Shown in pieces: positions 46,099 to 54,014 of a DNA stretch of 57,220 bases. This stretch comes from an uncultured Anaerolineae bacterium (lineage in GTDB: Bacteria > Chloroflexota > Anaerolineae > Anaerolineales > Villigracilaceae), in contig CAILYI010000170.1 in NCBI GenBank assembly GCA_903838415.1, positions 1 through 57,220 of the forward strand, read 5' to 3'. The notes beneath the pieces were generated by a model, which searched no databases, was not told where the DNA came from, and saw only the letters and a list, made by a program, of their open reading frames with translations. Every line of letters starts with the position of its first letter. Positions within the stretch are counted from its first letter, which is position 1. Position numbers and translations under genes: made by a program.

Positions 46099-46602
46099 CT
46101 ATTCAATCAACAGCAACTGCGCCGGGGTCAACAGCCATTCCAGGCTGGCGCTGCGTTCGTGGCGCAGATTATCGGCTGAAAGGTAGCAGACGCTGCCTTT
46201 TTTCAGCGTGATGGACAGGTTGGCATTCCCAGCCACCAGCGTGCCGATCAGCGCGCCCAGCGCGGGTTCATGTCCCACCAACGCCAGGCTCTCCACCGGG
46301 TACTTCTCGTTGATTTCGGCGATCAATTGGTCGACAAAACCCGTCAGCAGCAGGTTATCAGAAAAAGCGAGCTGGCCGTCTTGCAGGTTAAATTCATCCG
46401 CCAGGATTTCGGCGGTTTGGCGGGCGCGCAGATAGGGGCTGGAAAGGATCATATCCAGTTTGATGTTTTGGGCGCGCAAGCTGTGGGCGATTTTGCGAAA
46501 TCGTTTCTGACCCTTTTCGGTCAACGGACGCTGACTGTCATTTTCATAGCCGGGCGTGCCTGCATCCACTGCCAGGGAATGCCGGATAATATAAAGATTC
46601 AT
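46099..46602 (-). CDS. sixA: SixA-type phosphohistidine phosphatase
   Basis: 167 residues of the histidine-phosphatase (phosphoglycerate-mutase-like) superfamily. The catalytic start is LYIIRHSLAVDAG: SixA has RHG here, while this protein has RHS, but the nucleophilic His is kept. SPYLRARQTAEIL and the second His in LVGHEPALG are typical. SixA removes phosphate from the His of Hpt domains in phosphorelays, which would fit the hybrid kinase in this window. It overlaps CHAD by 4 bases (46599-46602) and is second in that bicistron. Phosphatase activity not proved. Confidence 0.85.
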   Translation of the reverse strand: MNLYIIRHSLAVDAGTPGYENDSQRPLTEKGQKRFRKIAHSLRAQNIKLDMILSSPYLRARQTAEILADEFNLQDGQLAFSDNLLLTGFVDQLIAEINEKYPVESLALVGHEPALGALIGTLVAGNANLSITLKKGSVCYLSADNLRHERSASLEWLLTPAQLLLIE

Positions 46603-47504
46603 GATTTCTCCTCGTTTTTTGTTGGGGGGATTTTTTTTCTGCGGGCCTGGCCGGACTCAGTCTGCCAGGGGAAATCTGCGGCGGGGGTGGGGCGCCAGAA
46701 TTCGGTCAGGGCCGACATTTCATCCAGATAAGCGGAGATTGTGCGAGAGATGGCCTGTCGATAATGGCTGAAGACCGGCTGCCTGGCATCATCTACGCCG
46801 CGCCGGTCAAATTCAGCCAGATTTTCCAGAAAAACCTCCGCATCCTGAATGTCGCCCATCAAGGTCTGATAAGCGTGCATGCGCTTGAAATGCGCTTCGG
46901 GAAAATCTGGCAGGGCGGGCCGGATGGTTTCGATAATATAGCGGAATTTCTTGAAGGCGACCCGCACGCGGTGAATGCTGGCGGGCTGATCGGGATCGAT
47001 CCAGCCGTAACGCTGGGTGACCGTCAAATAGGCCGTATCCACCCCATCAAACAGGCGCGCGGACAGCCCGTCCAGCGGCAGGTCCGCGAGAGAAGCCCGC
47101 AGCTTGAGCAGGCGCTTGCTAATCCCCGCCAACTCAATGGCGCGGATGTGTTTTTCAGCGCCGCGCAACAGGCGTCTTTCACGCTTTTGCAGATATTCCT
47201 GAAATGGTTTCAGCTCGGGAAGGTTCTGAATATTTTCGGATATTTCAGCCAGCATAACCTGGGTATCGCGCAGCTCATCAAACCCGTCCAACTGGTTTTT
47301 GAAAAGACGGCGCAGCTTTTGAACGCGCCGGGGCTGGCAAAAACTGCGCACCAGATCGAGCACAGAAAGCATGCGGCGGGTGGCAACACGCAAATCATGC
47401 AGCGCTTCTTCAGAAAATTCAACGCGGCAGCGCTTCAATTCAACCCGGTAGGTTTCCCAGCGCTGGTCAAGTGAGTCGAGCAAAATATTGTTGGTTTCAA
47501 TCAT
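46599..47504 (-). CDS. CHAD-domain protein
   Basis: 301 residues, almost wholly helical. The two CHAD motifs are HDLRVATRRML (about 38) and IHRVRVAFKKFRY (about 183); positively charged His, Arg and Lys line a tunnel that binds inorganic polyphosphate in characterised members. The C-terminus is a charged, unordered tail. It is translated with the SixA gene (ATGA overlap), an association seen in several bacteria, but the functional link is not known. An ATG at 47504 is preceded only by a weak ribosome site. Confidence 0.85.
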   Translation of the reverse strand: MIETNNILLDSLDQRWETYRVELKRCRVEFSEEALHDLRVATRRMLSVLDLVRSFCQPRRVQKLRRLFKNQLDGFDELRDTQVMLAEISENIQNLPELKPFQEYLQKRERRLLRGAEKHIRAIELAGISKRLLKLRASLADLPLDGLSARLFDGVDTAYLTVTQRYGWIDPDQPASIHRVRVAFKKFRYIIETIRPALPDFPEAHFKRMHAYQTLMGDIQDAEVFLENLAEFDRRGVDDARQPVFSHYRQAISRTISAYLDEMSALTEFWRPTPAADFPWQTESGQARRKKIPPTKNEEKS

Positions 47505-47921
47505 TTTTTACCATCAAAAAAGCATGAGCGGCAATTCGCCCGGAATATCAATCTGAGTTGTTGGTCAATCCAATGTGCTAAATATACACCTTGATTGTGA
47601 TACCGCGCAGGAAAAACGGTTAACAACAAGTTAACTTTCAACGACTTCAAAAGCAGATCAATCACAAACTTAACGACCCTTCGCGGCGGAAACGCTCCGG
47701 TTTTTGGGAGTAAAATAGCCTATCAGCTGTGCGATTCTTGTTTTTTGCCCGCCCTGATAGGTGGGCTGGGTGCAAGAATTTTCAAACCGCAAATCGCGCC
47801 AGAAACGCTACACTTGCCCCAGATGCAAGTGCCGGGGAGAAAGCCTTTTCAAACTTCGCGGCGCTTGGCGGCCTTTGCGGTTCGCTTTTTCTCTTTACCG
47901 GTCTGACCGGGTTAGGGCTTC
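47505..47921. other. Intergenic gap, about 417 bases
   Basis: No supportable gene. AT-rich around 47585-47660, GC-rich after 47800. TAAAAT at 47711 could be a -10 box for the YgiT-like gene. The segment from about 47848 (CTTCGCGGCGCTTGGCGG) looks like part of a common dispersed repeat. Confidence 0.4.
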
Positions 47922-48170
47922 ATGATGAAACAATTGCGCTCAAAAATGGTAACTACAACTCCCAAAGAAACCTTCGTTCATGAAAAGGTGACGTACACAT
48001 TAGATGTCGAAGGCAAATTGCTTATCATCGAGCATGTTCCCGCGCGGGTTTGTCTCGAAACAGGCGAACAATTCTTCTCGGCAGACACCGCTGAACGTAT
48101 CCAGCGGTTGGTTTTGAACAAAGAGAAACCCACGCGCGTGATAGAAGTGCCGGTAATTGAGTTCGCGTAA
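47922..48170 (+). CDS. YgiT/MqsA-like small protein lacking its zinc site
   Basis: 82 residues from 47922, or 73 from the ATG at 47949; neither start has a clear ribosome site. The middle resembles the YgiT-type antitoxin zinc-finger family: KVTYTLDVEGKLLIIEHVP and ARVCLETGEQFFS; ETAERIQ follows. The usual pairs of CxxC are reduced to a single Cys, so zinc binding is unlikely. No toxin (MqsR-like or other) lies next to it. It ends just before a strong bidirectional terminator. Could be an orphan antitoxin or a protein of unknown use. Confidence 0.55.
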   Translation: MMKQLRSKMVTTTPKETFVHEKVTYTLDVEGKLLIIEHVPARVCLETGEQFFSADTAERIQRLVLNKEKPTRVIEVPVIEFA

Positions 48171-48177
48171 AGATGGT

Positions 48178-48214
48178 AAAAGTCCCCGGAACTGATCAGC
48201 CGGGGACTTTTTTA
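48178..48214. terminator. Bidirectional rho-independent terminator
   Basis: 12-bp stem AAAAGTCCCCGG / CCGGGGACTTTT; T run to 48214 on + and T run on - via the left As. It closes both the YgiT-like gene and the sugar/lactate operon ending with lutC. Confidence 0.92.
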
Positions 48215-48232
48215 TTGTGACTTCAGCGCCTT

Positions 48233-48865
48233 TCAGCTTTCCAGCATCCAGACGTGCAGACTCTTTGGGCCGTGCACGCCGAGCGTGACGGTCAGCTCGA
48301 TGTCGGCGGTGCGGCTGGGGCCGGTGATGAAGACCAGATAGTTGCTGTCTTTGGCTGCGGCAAAGACCTGGTGCAAATCCGGACGCAGCAACTCCGGTTG
48401 GACGATTGCCAAATGGATGCGCGGCAGGAGCGAAACAGCGCGCGGCTTTTCGGCGGAGGAGGTCAGAACCAGTGTGCCGGTTTCGGGCAGCAGATAGTCG
48501 GCTTCGGTGATGCCCAGGTCGCACAGCGCCATCTCGTGCTTGTCGGCGGTCGGGGAAACCAGGTCAACGCCCAGGCTGCGGAGAGTCTGTTCGAGGCCGA
48601 GCTGTTCAAATAACGGGGAATGCCAGAGCGTCGCTTTGCGGATGCCGTTTTCAGCCACGAGCGTTTTCAGGGCTTCTGAAACAGACTCAGGGCTGAGGGT
48701 TTGGGCCACACCGGAGAGTTTGCGGACTTCATCGAGGAAGTGTTCGGTTTCGACGGCCAGCGCTTCGGGTTGGCGGGACTCGTAAATAGCGGGACGCAGG
48801 CTGAGGGGAGTCTCTGCAGTGCGCCCGAGGGAACGGCGGATGTTATCAATAATGGGATTGGTCAT
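48233..48865 (-). CDS. lutC: Lactate utilisation protein C (LUD domain)
   Basis: 210 residues from the ATG at 48865; a longer open frame running upstream is out of phase with lutB and was not used. LUD-domain elements: the IRRSLGRT start, ATLWHSPLFEQLGL, GITEADYLLPETGTLVL, and YLVFITGPSRTADIELT. With LutA and LutB it forms the iron-sulfur L-lactate-oxidising complex, giving pyruvate. Overlaps the lutB stop by 4 bases. Last gene of the minus-strand operon, ending at a strong terminator. Confidence 0.9.
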   Translation of the reverse strand: MTNPIIDNIRRSLGRTAETPLSLRPAIYESRQPEALAVETEHFLDEVRKLSGVAQTLSPESVSEALKTLVAENGIRKATLWHSPLFEQLGLEQTLRSLGVDLVSPTADKHEMALCDLGITEADYLLPETGTLVLTSSAEKPRAVSLLPRIHLAIVQPELLRPDLHQVFAAAKDSNYLVFITGPSRTADIELTVTLGVHGPKSLHVWMLES

Positions 48866-50301
48866 CGCGGCGATCCTTTTCCTTTGGCGGTACGCACATT
48901 CCACCAATTTCTGAAACTGGCGGTGAAAGGCGGCAGGGGGCGTGCGACTGTCCAGCGGCTGAGCGGATAAGGTGCCCACGGAATCCAGCCGTCGCGCTTG
49001 AAGATGGACATAAAGAACGGCAGCAGGCGCGTGCCGAAGCGGTAGATCCAGTTTTGGGCGAGGGCCAGCGAGGCCAGGCCAGCCATCGCGCCAATTGGTG
49101 CGGGCATGGTCGTGGCGGCGAAGTCGTCGCCCTGGGCCACGCGGCGGCGCAGATGACGCAAAATGGTCGGGATGGGGATTTTGACCGGGCAGGCATCGGC
49201 GCAGGCCCCGCACAGCGTGGAGGCGTAGGGCAGTTCGCGGGCGGTCGGCGTGCCGAGCATCTGCGGGGCGAAGATGGCGCCGATCGGGCCGGAGATGAAC
49301 CAGCCGTAGGCGAAACCGCCGACGTTTTTGTAGACCGGGCAGACGTTGGCGCAGGCGCCGCAGCGGATGCACTTGAAGACTTCGCGTCCGATCGGGTCTT
49401 TGAGAATATCCGAGCGGCCGTTGTCGAGCAGGACGAGGTGGAATTCCTTGGGGCCGAACTCGCCTTCTTCGCTGCGCGGACCGGTGATGAACTGGGTGTA
49501 AGTGGACAGTTTCTGTCCGGTGGCGGAGCGCGCCAGCAGTTTCAGGAAAACGGTCAGCGACTCCCAATCGGGGATGACCTTGTCGATGCCGACGACGGCA
49601 ACGTGCAGGTCGGGCATGGTGGTGCACATGCGCCCATTGCCTTCGTTGGTGACCATGACCATGGTGCCGGTCTCAGCGACCAGGAAATTCGCGCCAGAGA
49701 CGCCCATTTGAGCGTTGAGGAACTTCTCACGCAGAATTTCGCGGGCGATGCGGGTCAGTTCAACCGGGTCGGCGGGCGCGTCCATGTGGAGTTTTTCGCT
49801 GAATAACGCGGCGATTTCCTCCTTTTTGAGATGCACCGCCGGGACGATGATGTGCGAGGGGCCGGTTCCCGCCAGCTGGATGATGTATTCGCCCAGGTCG
49901 GTTTCGAGCGCTTCGATGCCCGCCGCTTCGAGGGCATGATTCAGCCCTATTTCCTCGGTTGCCATCGACTTGGCCTTGACCGCCAGCTTGACGTTGTGCT
50001 CTTTGGCAATTTGCAGCACAATCTGGCGCGCGTCCTCGGCGGTCGCGGCCCAGTGGACAATCCCACCGGCGGCGGTGACCTTTTCTTCCAGCCGGGTGAG
50101 GTAGACATCCATGTTTTCGATGGTATGCAGGCGAATGTCTGAGGCAATCTGGCGCAGCTGCTCAAATTGGGGCAATTCCGCCACACGCGCGGCGCGTCCA
50201 CCCACAAAGCGGCTGGTGGCTTGCTGCACGGCAGATGGGATGCTGGCCGGGATGTGTTCGGTATAGGCTTCAAAACCGATGTAGGAGGGAGTTTCGCTCA
50301 T
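48862..50301 (-). CDS. lutB: Lactate utilisation iron-sulfur protein B
   Basis: 479 residues from the ATG at 50301, the family length. An N-terminal LUD domain (about 60-290) has GANFLVAETGTM. Two ferredoxin-type [4Fe-4S] motifs follow: CIRCGACANVCPVYKN (about 325) and CGACADACPVKIP (about 380). The C-terminal tail carries several hydrophobic and basic residues (DGWIPWAP). In Bacillus LutB forms the electron-transfer core of lactate oxidation. Predicted as central to turning L-lactate from lactaldehyde into pyruvate. Preceded by an interspersed repeat and 120 bases of gap after lutA. Confidence 0.93.
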   Translation of the reverse strand: MSETPSYIGFEAYTEHIPASIPSAVQQATSRFVGGRAARVAELPQFEQLRQIASDIRLHTIENMDVYLTRLEEKVTAAGGIVHWAATAEDARQIVLQIAKEHNVKLAVKAKSMATEEIGLNHALEAAGIEALETDLGEYIIQLAGTGPSHIIVPAVHLKKEEIAALFSEKLHMDAPADPVELTRIAREILREKFLNAQMGVSGANFLVAETGTMVMVTNEGNGRMCTTMPDLHVAVVGIDKVIPDWESLTVFLKLLARSATGQKLSTYTQFITGPRSEEGEFGPKEFHLVLLDNGRSDILKDPIGREVFKCIRCGACANVCPVYKNVGGFAYGWFISGPIGAIFAPQMLGTPTARELPYASTLCGACADACPVKIPIPTILRHLRRRVAQGDDFAATTMPAPIGAMAGLASLALAQNWIYRFGTRLLPFFMSIFKRDGWIPWAPYPLSRWTVARPLPPFTASFRNWWNVRTAKGKGSPR

Positions 50302-50311
50302 AAAAAACCTT

Positions 50312-50341
50312 TTTTGCCGCGGATTTCGCGGAGAAACGCGG
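50312..50341. repeat. Interspersed intergenic repeat, copy C
   Basis: TTTTGCCGCGGATTTCGCGG followed by AGAAACGCGG, differing from the middle of copy A (33658-33686) at only a few positions. It lies in the lutA-lutB gap; the rest (50342-50400) is GC-poor. Confidence 0.7.
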
Positions 50342-50421
50342 ATTTTCAAATCCCTTTTGCCACGAATTTTACGAATGGGCGCGAATTATTAATATATGCG
50401 TGAAAATTCGTAGCCGATTTT

Positions 50422-51147
50422 CTATCTCGACGCAAGCAAGTCAATAATGTGCATGGCGCGGATGTTCGAACCGGCCTTATGCAGGCCGCCCGCGACGTTC
50501 ATCAGGCAGCCGGGTTCGCACATCACCACCGTGTCGGCGCCGCTGGCGAGGATGTTGTTGACCTTGTTCTCCATCATCGAGCGGCTGACTTCGGGATAGG
50601 TGACCGTGAACGCGCCGCCAAAGCCGCAGCAGGTCTCTTCCTCGTTGAGCGGGATAAACTCCAGGCCTTTGACCGCATTCAACAGGGTCTTGGCCTCGGT
50701 TTTTAGTCCCATCTCGCGCAGATAGTGGCAGGAGGCGTGATACGTCACCTTGTGCGGGTACACCGCCCCGACATCTTCCACGTTCAGAACATTGACCAGA
50801 TATTCGGTGAACTCAAAGGTGCGGGAGGCAATCTCCGCCGCGAGATCGTGTTCCGCCGTCCCGACTGGGAAGAGGCCCGGATAGTGGTGCTTGACCATGC
50901 TGACGCACGAACCGGATGGGCCGATGATCGGGGCGTCGCTTTTGGCGAAGGCGCGCATAAAGTTCAAGGCCACGGCGCGCGTCTGATCCTCGAAACCGTT
51001 ATTGAACAGCGGCTGTCCGCAGCAGGTTTGCTCGGGCGGAAAACTCAGTTCCACGCCCAGGCGCTCCAGCAAGTGAGTCATGTTCTGGAGTGTTTTGGTG
51101 TAGAACTGGTCACCAAGACAGGTGATGAAAAGTTGGGCTTTTGGCAT
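50422..51147 (-). CDS. lutA: Lactate utilisation protein A (CCG domains)
   Basis: 241 residues, the usual size. Two cysteine-rich CCG domains: TCCGQPLFNNGF (about 41) and TCCGFGGAF (about 173), with CLGDQ at the start and ASCHYL and MCEPGCLMN later; they bind an Fe-S centre in the LutABC complex. It starts the lut part of the operon, after the class II aldolase gene. The usual regulator LutR is not near. L-specificity of the complex matches the L-lactate expected from rhamnose. Confidence 0.92.
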   Translation of the reverse strand: MPKAQLFITCLGDQFYTKTLQNMTHLLERLGVELSFPPEQTCCGQPLFNNGFEDQTRAVALNFMRAFAKSDAPIIGPSGSCVSMVKHHYPGLFPVGTAEHDLAAEIASRTFEFTEYLVNVLNVEDVGAVYPHKVTYHASCHYLREMGLKTEAKTLLNAVKGLEFIPLNEEETCCGFGGAFTVTYPEVSRSMMENKVNNILASGADTVVMCEPGCLMNVAGGLHKAGSNIRAMHIIDLLASR

Positions 51148-51162
51148 AGGTTTACACCGTTG

Positions 51163-51189
51163 TAGGGGCGCAGCAATTCTGCGCCCCTA
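51163..51189. repeat. TAGGGGCG palindromic repeat
   Basis: Perfect 11-bp inverted repeat TAGGGGCGCAG / CTGCGCCCCTA, 5-base loop, in the gap between lutA and the aldolase gene. It shares its TAGGGGCG core with the larger element at 53917. Confidence 0.75.
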
Positions 51190-51200
51190 TCGATAACGTC

Positions 51201-51812
51201 CTAAAATTTAGCGTACGAATCGCTCATCCCACGGTACTCGATGAACGGCTCGTCGATTTGCTTGGTGAAGAGCATAATTTGCGCGGCTTCCTCCAGCGTG
51301 GATGACCAGAAAAAGGCCTCATCCAGCGTCTGGCCGGTGGCGAAACTGCCATGTCCGCGCAGCATGATGATCTTGTAGTTTTGCAGCGCCTCAGCCACCT
51401 TGTTCGCCATCTGCGGCGTGCCGGAGGCAAACTCTTCCGTGACGACCGGGATTTTCTTGAGCAGGTAGGAAGCCTCGTTATCGATCGGCACAATCTCGTC
51501 GCGGGAGAGTGAAAAAGCGACGGCCGTGCGTGGGTGGCAGTGACAGATTGCCAGCGCGGGGGTGTTCAAATAGACGGTGCGATGCACCAGTAATTCGGTC
51601 GAGGCCAGGGCCACACCGCTGTCATTTTTATCCAGCCGGGTTTCGATCAAATCGTGCGGCTTCAGATTGCCGAGCATTGCGCCGCGGCGCTTGATAATCA
51701 CCCGGTCGCCCAGGCGGATGCTCAAGTTACCACCGTGCGAGGAAATCATATTGGCGGTATACAAATCGCGGCCAATTTCGCGGAACATTTCGTAAATTCG
51801 TGGGTCTATCAT
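51201..51812 (-). CDS. Class II aldolase (fuculose-phosphate aldolase type)
   Basis: 203 residues of the class II aldolase/adducin fold. Zinc ligands are the HCH in AICHCHPRT and a third His in MLRGHGSF; the acid Glu appears in ASTELLVHRTVY. The family includes L-fuculose-phosphate, L-ribulose-phosphate and 5-deoxyribulose-phosphate enzymes. Here it sits between the AOR and lutA genes. If it is FucA-like, it would also yield L-lactaldehyde and so feed the same AOR. If it is a 5-deoxyribulose-phosphate aldolase, the product would be acetaldehyde. The specificity is not resolved from sequence. Confidence 0.82.
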   Translation of the reverse strand: MIDPRIYEMFREIGRDLYTANMISSHGGNLSIRLGDRVIIKRRGAMLGNLKPHDLIETRLDKNDSGVALASTELLVHRTVYLNTPALAICHCHPRTAVAFSLSRDEIVPIDNEASYLLKKIPVVTEEFASGTPQMANKVAEALQNYKIIMLRGHGSFATGQTLDEAFFWSSTLEEAAQIMLFTKQIDEPFIEYRGMSDSYAKF

Positions 51813-51835
51813 ATTCAGTTCTCCAGTTTCCCGGT

Positions 51836-53632
51836 TTACCGGGTTACCTGTTCGAGTAATTCCGCCAAGCCCAGATCGGCCAGTTTCTTGGGCGTGGGCA
51901 CACCGTTATCGTCCCAGCCGCGGCTGCGATAGTATTCTTTCAGCATCGGTTCCAGCTGCGAAACCCAGCCCTTCGACGGGCCATCCGTCGGAGCTTCTGT
52001 CAGCAAACGGGGCGGCAGGCTGTCATCCTTGCGGGTGAAACCTTCACGGTTGTTGTAGAGCCGCTCCAGGTTCCAGACGCGCTCACCGGTTTTGATCAAA
52101 TCGGTGGTGGGGTAATTTATCCCGGTCACGGCGCTCAAAACGCGCGCGAAGTATTCATCCGCGACGCCCATGTTGGTGAACTTGCAGACCACCAGCGAGT
52201 CAATCGCCGCATTGGAGTTCTGATTCAAGATGACGAAGCTGGATTTGCCCTGCACCTGGAAGCGGTCGATCAGTTTGGGCAGGCCCAAGACTTCCAGCCC
52301 GATCATGTTGCCGCGCATGTGACAGCCGCCGCGATTGGATGTGGCATACAGCAGGCCCTGGCCCTGCAATCCGCGCGGATCGTAGGCGGGCATTTCCATG
52401 CTTTTGGTGCTCATCGACAGTTCAGGATGCCCGTACTTGGTCGCCAGTCGCAGCGAGCCGTCGGCCAGCTCTGCGCCCAGATCACGGCGATAGGCCATGT
52501 CTTCAACGCAGCGCGCCAGCAGGTCGGCGCGCCCAAAGCGCAGGTCCGAGTCGAGATAACCTTTTTCGGAGAGTTCCATCGCGCAGGCGATGGTCGAACC
52601 GGCCGAGATGGTATCCAGGCCCAGGTCATTACACAGCGAATTGACTTCGATAATCGCGGGCAGGTCATCTACGCCGCACTGCGCGCCAAACGCCCAGGTG
52701 CTCTCGAATTCGGGGCCTTCGCCCTCCACTTTTTCGGTCTTGCTGATGCGCGTGCAGCCAATCGGGCAGGCCCAACAGGCAGCGTTCTTGACCAGGTATT
52801 TCTCGGTCAATTCCTCACCCGAAATCGACTCGGCGCCTTCGAACTGGGTCTGCTGATGGTTGCGGGTTGCCAACGCGCCGATGTTGTTCATGATGTTCAT
52901 CAACACCACGGTGCCGAACTCGGGCAGCGCCTGGCTGGTCAACGGACTGGCCGCCAGCAGTTTTTTCGTCTCGTACAGCATGAACTTGTATTGCTCTTTA
53001 TTGCTGACTTCCGTCCGTTCCGTTCCTTCGACAACGATCGCCTTCAGGTTTTTCGAGCCCATCACCGCGCCGGGGCCGCCGCGCGCCGCCGCCCGTTCGC
53101 GGTCGTTCATAATGGCCGCGATCCGGCTCAAGTTTTCACCCGCCGGGCCGATGCAGAGCACATTGCGCTTGTTGTTATTCTGACCCAGTTTCTCGGTCAC
53201 GGCATAGACGCGCATGCCCCACAAGTCGCTGGCATCGTGGAAAGCCACCAGGCTGTCCTTGATCTCAATCCAGACCGGCTTGGCAGACTTTCCGCGCACA
53301 ATCAGCACATCGTAGCCGGTTTTCTTGAACTGCATGCCCCAATACCCGCCGGAGTTCGCATCCAGCACTGTGCCGGTCAGCGGGCTTTTGGTGGTCACCG
53401 AAAAGCGGTTACTGGTCTGGTAGCCGGTCGCCGTCAGCGGGCCGTTGGTAAAAATGAGCACGTTTTCGGGCGCCAGCGGGTCCACTTCGGGCCCAACCAA
53501 ATCCCACAGCAAGCGCGCACCCAATCCACGCCCGCCCAGGAACTGCTTCGCCATTTCCATATCGAGCGGAACCTCTTTGTGGGTCTGCGTCGTCAGGTCA
53601 ATCTCTAAAATCTTACCGTTCCAACCATTCAT
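51836..53632 (-). CDS. aor: Aldehyde:ferredoxin oxidoreductase (tungsten type), second copy; predicted lactaldehyde oxidase
   Basis: 598 residues from the ATG at 53632 (AGGAG upstream). The [4Fe-4S] ligands are C286-x2-C289-x3-C293 (CWACPIGC) and C483. Pterin-site segments include FLGGRGLGARLLW, GPLTATGYQTSNRFS and GPGAVMGSKNLKAIVV. The protein is only distantly similar to the first AOR at 19442. It is the fifth gene of a rhamnose operon and lies 12 bases after a MoaD-like gene, with aldolase and lutABC downstream. L-lactaldehyde is therefore the most likely substrate and L-lactate the product, with electrons going to ferredoxin. Direct substrate evidence is absent. Confidence 0.9.
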   Translation of the reverse strand: MNGWNGKILEIDLTTQTHKEVPLDMEMAKQFLGGRGLGARLLWDLVGPEVDPLAPENVLIFTNGPLTATGYQTSNRFSVTTKSPLTGTVLDANSGGYWGMQFKKTGYDVLIVRGKSAKPVWIEIKDSLVAFHDASDLWGMRVYAVTEKLGQNNNKRNVLCIGPAGENLSRIAAIMNDRERAAARGGPGAVMGSKNLKAIVVEGTERTEVSNKEQYKFMLYETKKLLAASPLTSQALPEFGTVVLMNIMNNIGALATRNHQQTQFEGAESISGEELTEKYLVKNAACWACPIGCTRISKTEKVEGEGPEFESTWAFGAQCGVDDLPAIIEVNSLCNDLGLDTISAGSTIACAMELSEKGYLDSDLRFGRADLLARCVEDMAYRRDLGAELADGSLRLATKYGHPELSMSTKSMEMPAYDPRGLQGQGLLYATSNRGGCHMRGNMIGLEVLGLPKLIDRFQVQGKSSFVILNQNSNAAIDSLVVCKFTNMGVADEYFARVLSAVTGINYPTTDLIKTGERVWNLERLYNNREGFTRKDDSLPPRLLTEAPTDGPSKGWVSQLEPMLKEYYRSRGWDDNGVPTPKKLADLGLAELLEQVTR

Positions 53633-53644
53633 AAAATTCTCCTA

Positions 53645-53902
53645 TCAACCACCCGTGATGGGCGGAAAAATTGCGATTTGGTCTTGCTCCGTTACCGGGG
53701 CATTGACATCGTCTGTCGGATGTCCGTTAATCGTGATGATGACGTGCGGGCGGATTTGCCCGTCAACAAGCAGATGCTCCGCCAGTGCCGGATACCGTTT
53801 CACCAGTTCCGACACCACTCCACCGGCACTGACTCCCGTTATGGAGGCTTCTTTCGTCCCTGCCACTTTGCGCAGATTGGCGAACAACTTGATATTGGGC
53901 AT
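53645..53902 (-). CDS. MoaD/ThiS-like sulfur carrier
   Basis: 85 residues of the beta-grasp ubiquitin-like family. Start IKLFANLRKVAG, middle VSELVKRYPALAEHLLV and ITINGHPTDD, and the required C-terminal Gly-Gly after PPITGG. Carriers of this kind donate sulfur for pyranopterin, and AOR genes often bring their own copy. It ends 12 bases before the AOR start. A role in tungstopterin assembly for that enzyme is inferred. A MoeB-like activating enzyme is not in the window. Confidence 0.85.
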   Translation of the reverse strand: MPNIKLFANLRKVAGTKEASITGVSAGGVVSELVKRYPALAEHLLVDGQIRPHVIITINGHPTDDVNAPVTEQDQIAIFPPITGG

Positions 53903-53916
53903 ATTTTCTATTCACC

Positions 53917-54010
53917 GTAGGGGCGACCCGTCAGGGCCTGCCATGACCATCTTTTGCAAGGTGGTTTAGACTGAAATCGTCATGGTTCGCGCTGGGCGGG
54001 ACGCCCCTAC
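53917..54010. repeat. 94-base element with GTAGGGGCG terminal inverted repeats
   Basis: Begins GTAGGGGCG and ends CGCCCCTAC, with further complementarity inward (CCATGAC on one side, GTCATGG on the other). No gene inside. It occupies almost the whole gap between rhaA and the moaD-like gene and looks like a REP or MITE-type insertion, related to the hairpin at 51163. Confidence 0.75.
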
Positions 54011-54014
54011 CAAT

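Noticed and set aside
47729..47983. 84-codon frame overlapping the YgiT-like gene
   Set aside because: Low-complexity composition, different phase, contains dispersed-repeat text.
48866..49627. Extension of lutC upstream through lutB in another phase
   Set aside because: Arg/His/Pro-rich out-of-frame translation; the LUD domain and ATGA overlap support the start at 48865.
52319..53608. 429-codon frame antisense to the second AOR
   Set aside because: Shadow; sense frame has all AOR cysteines.
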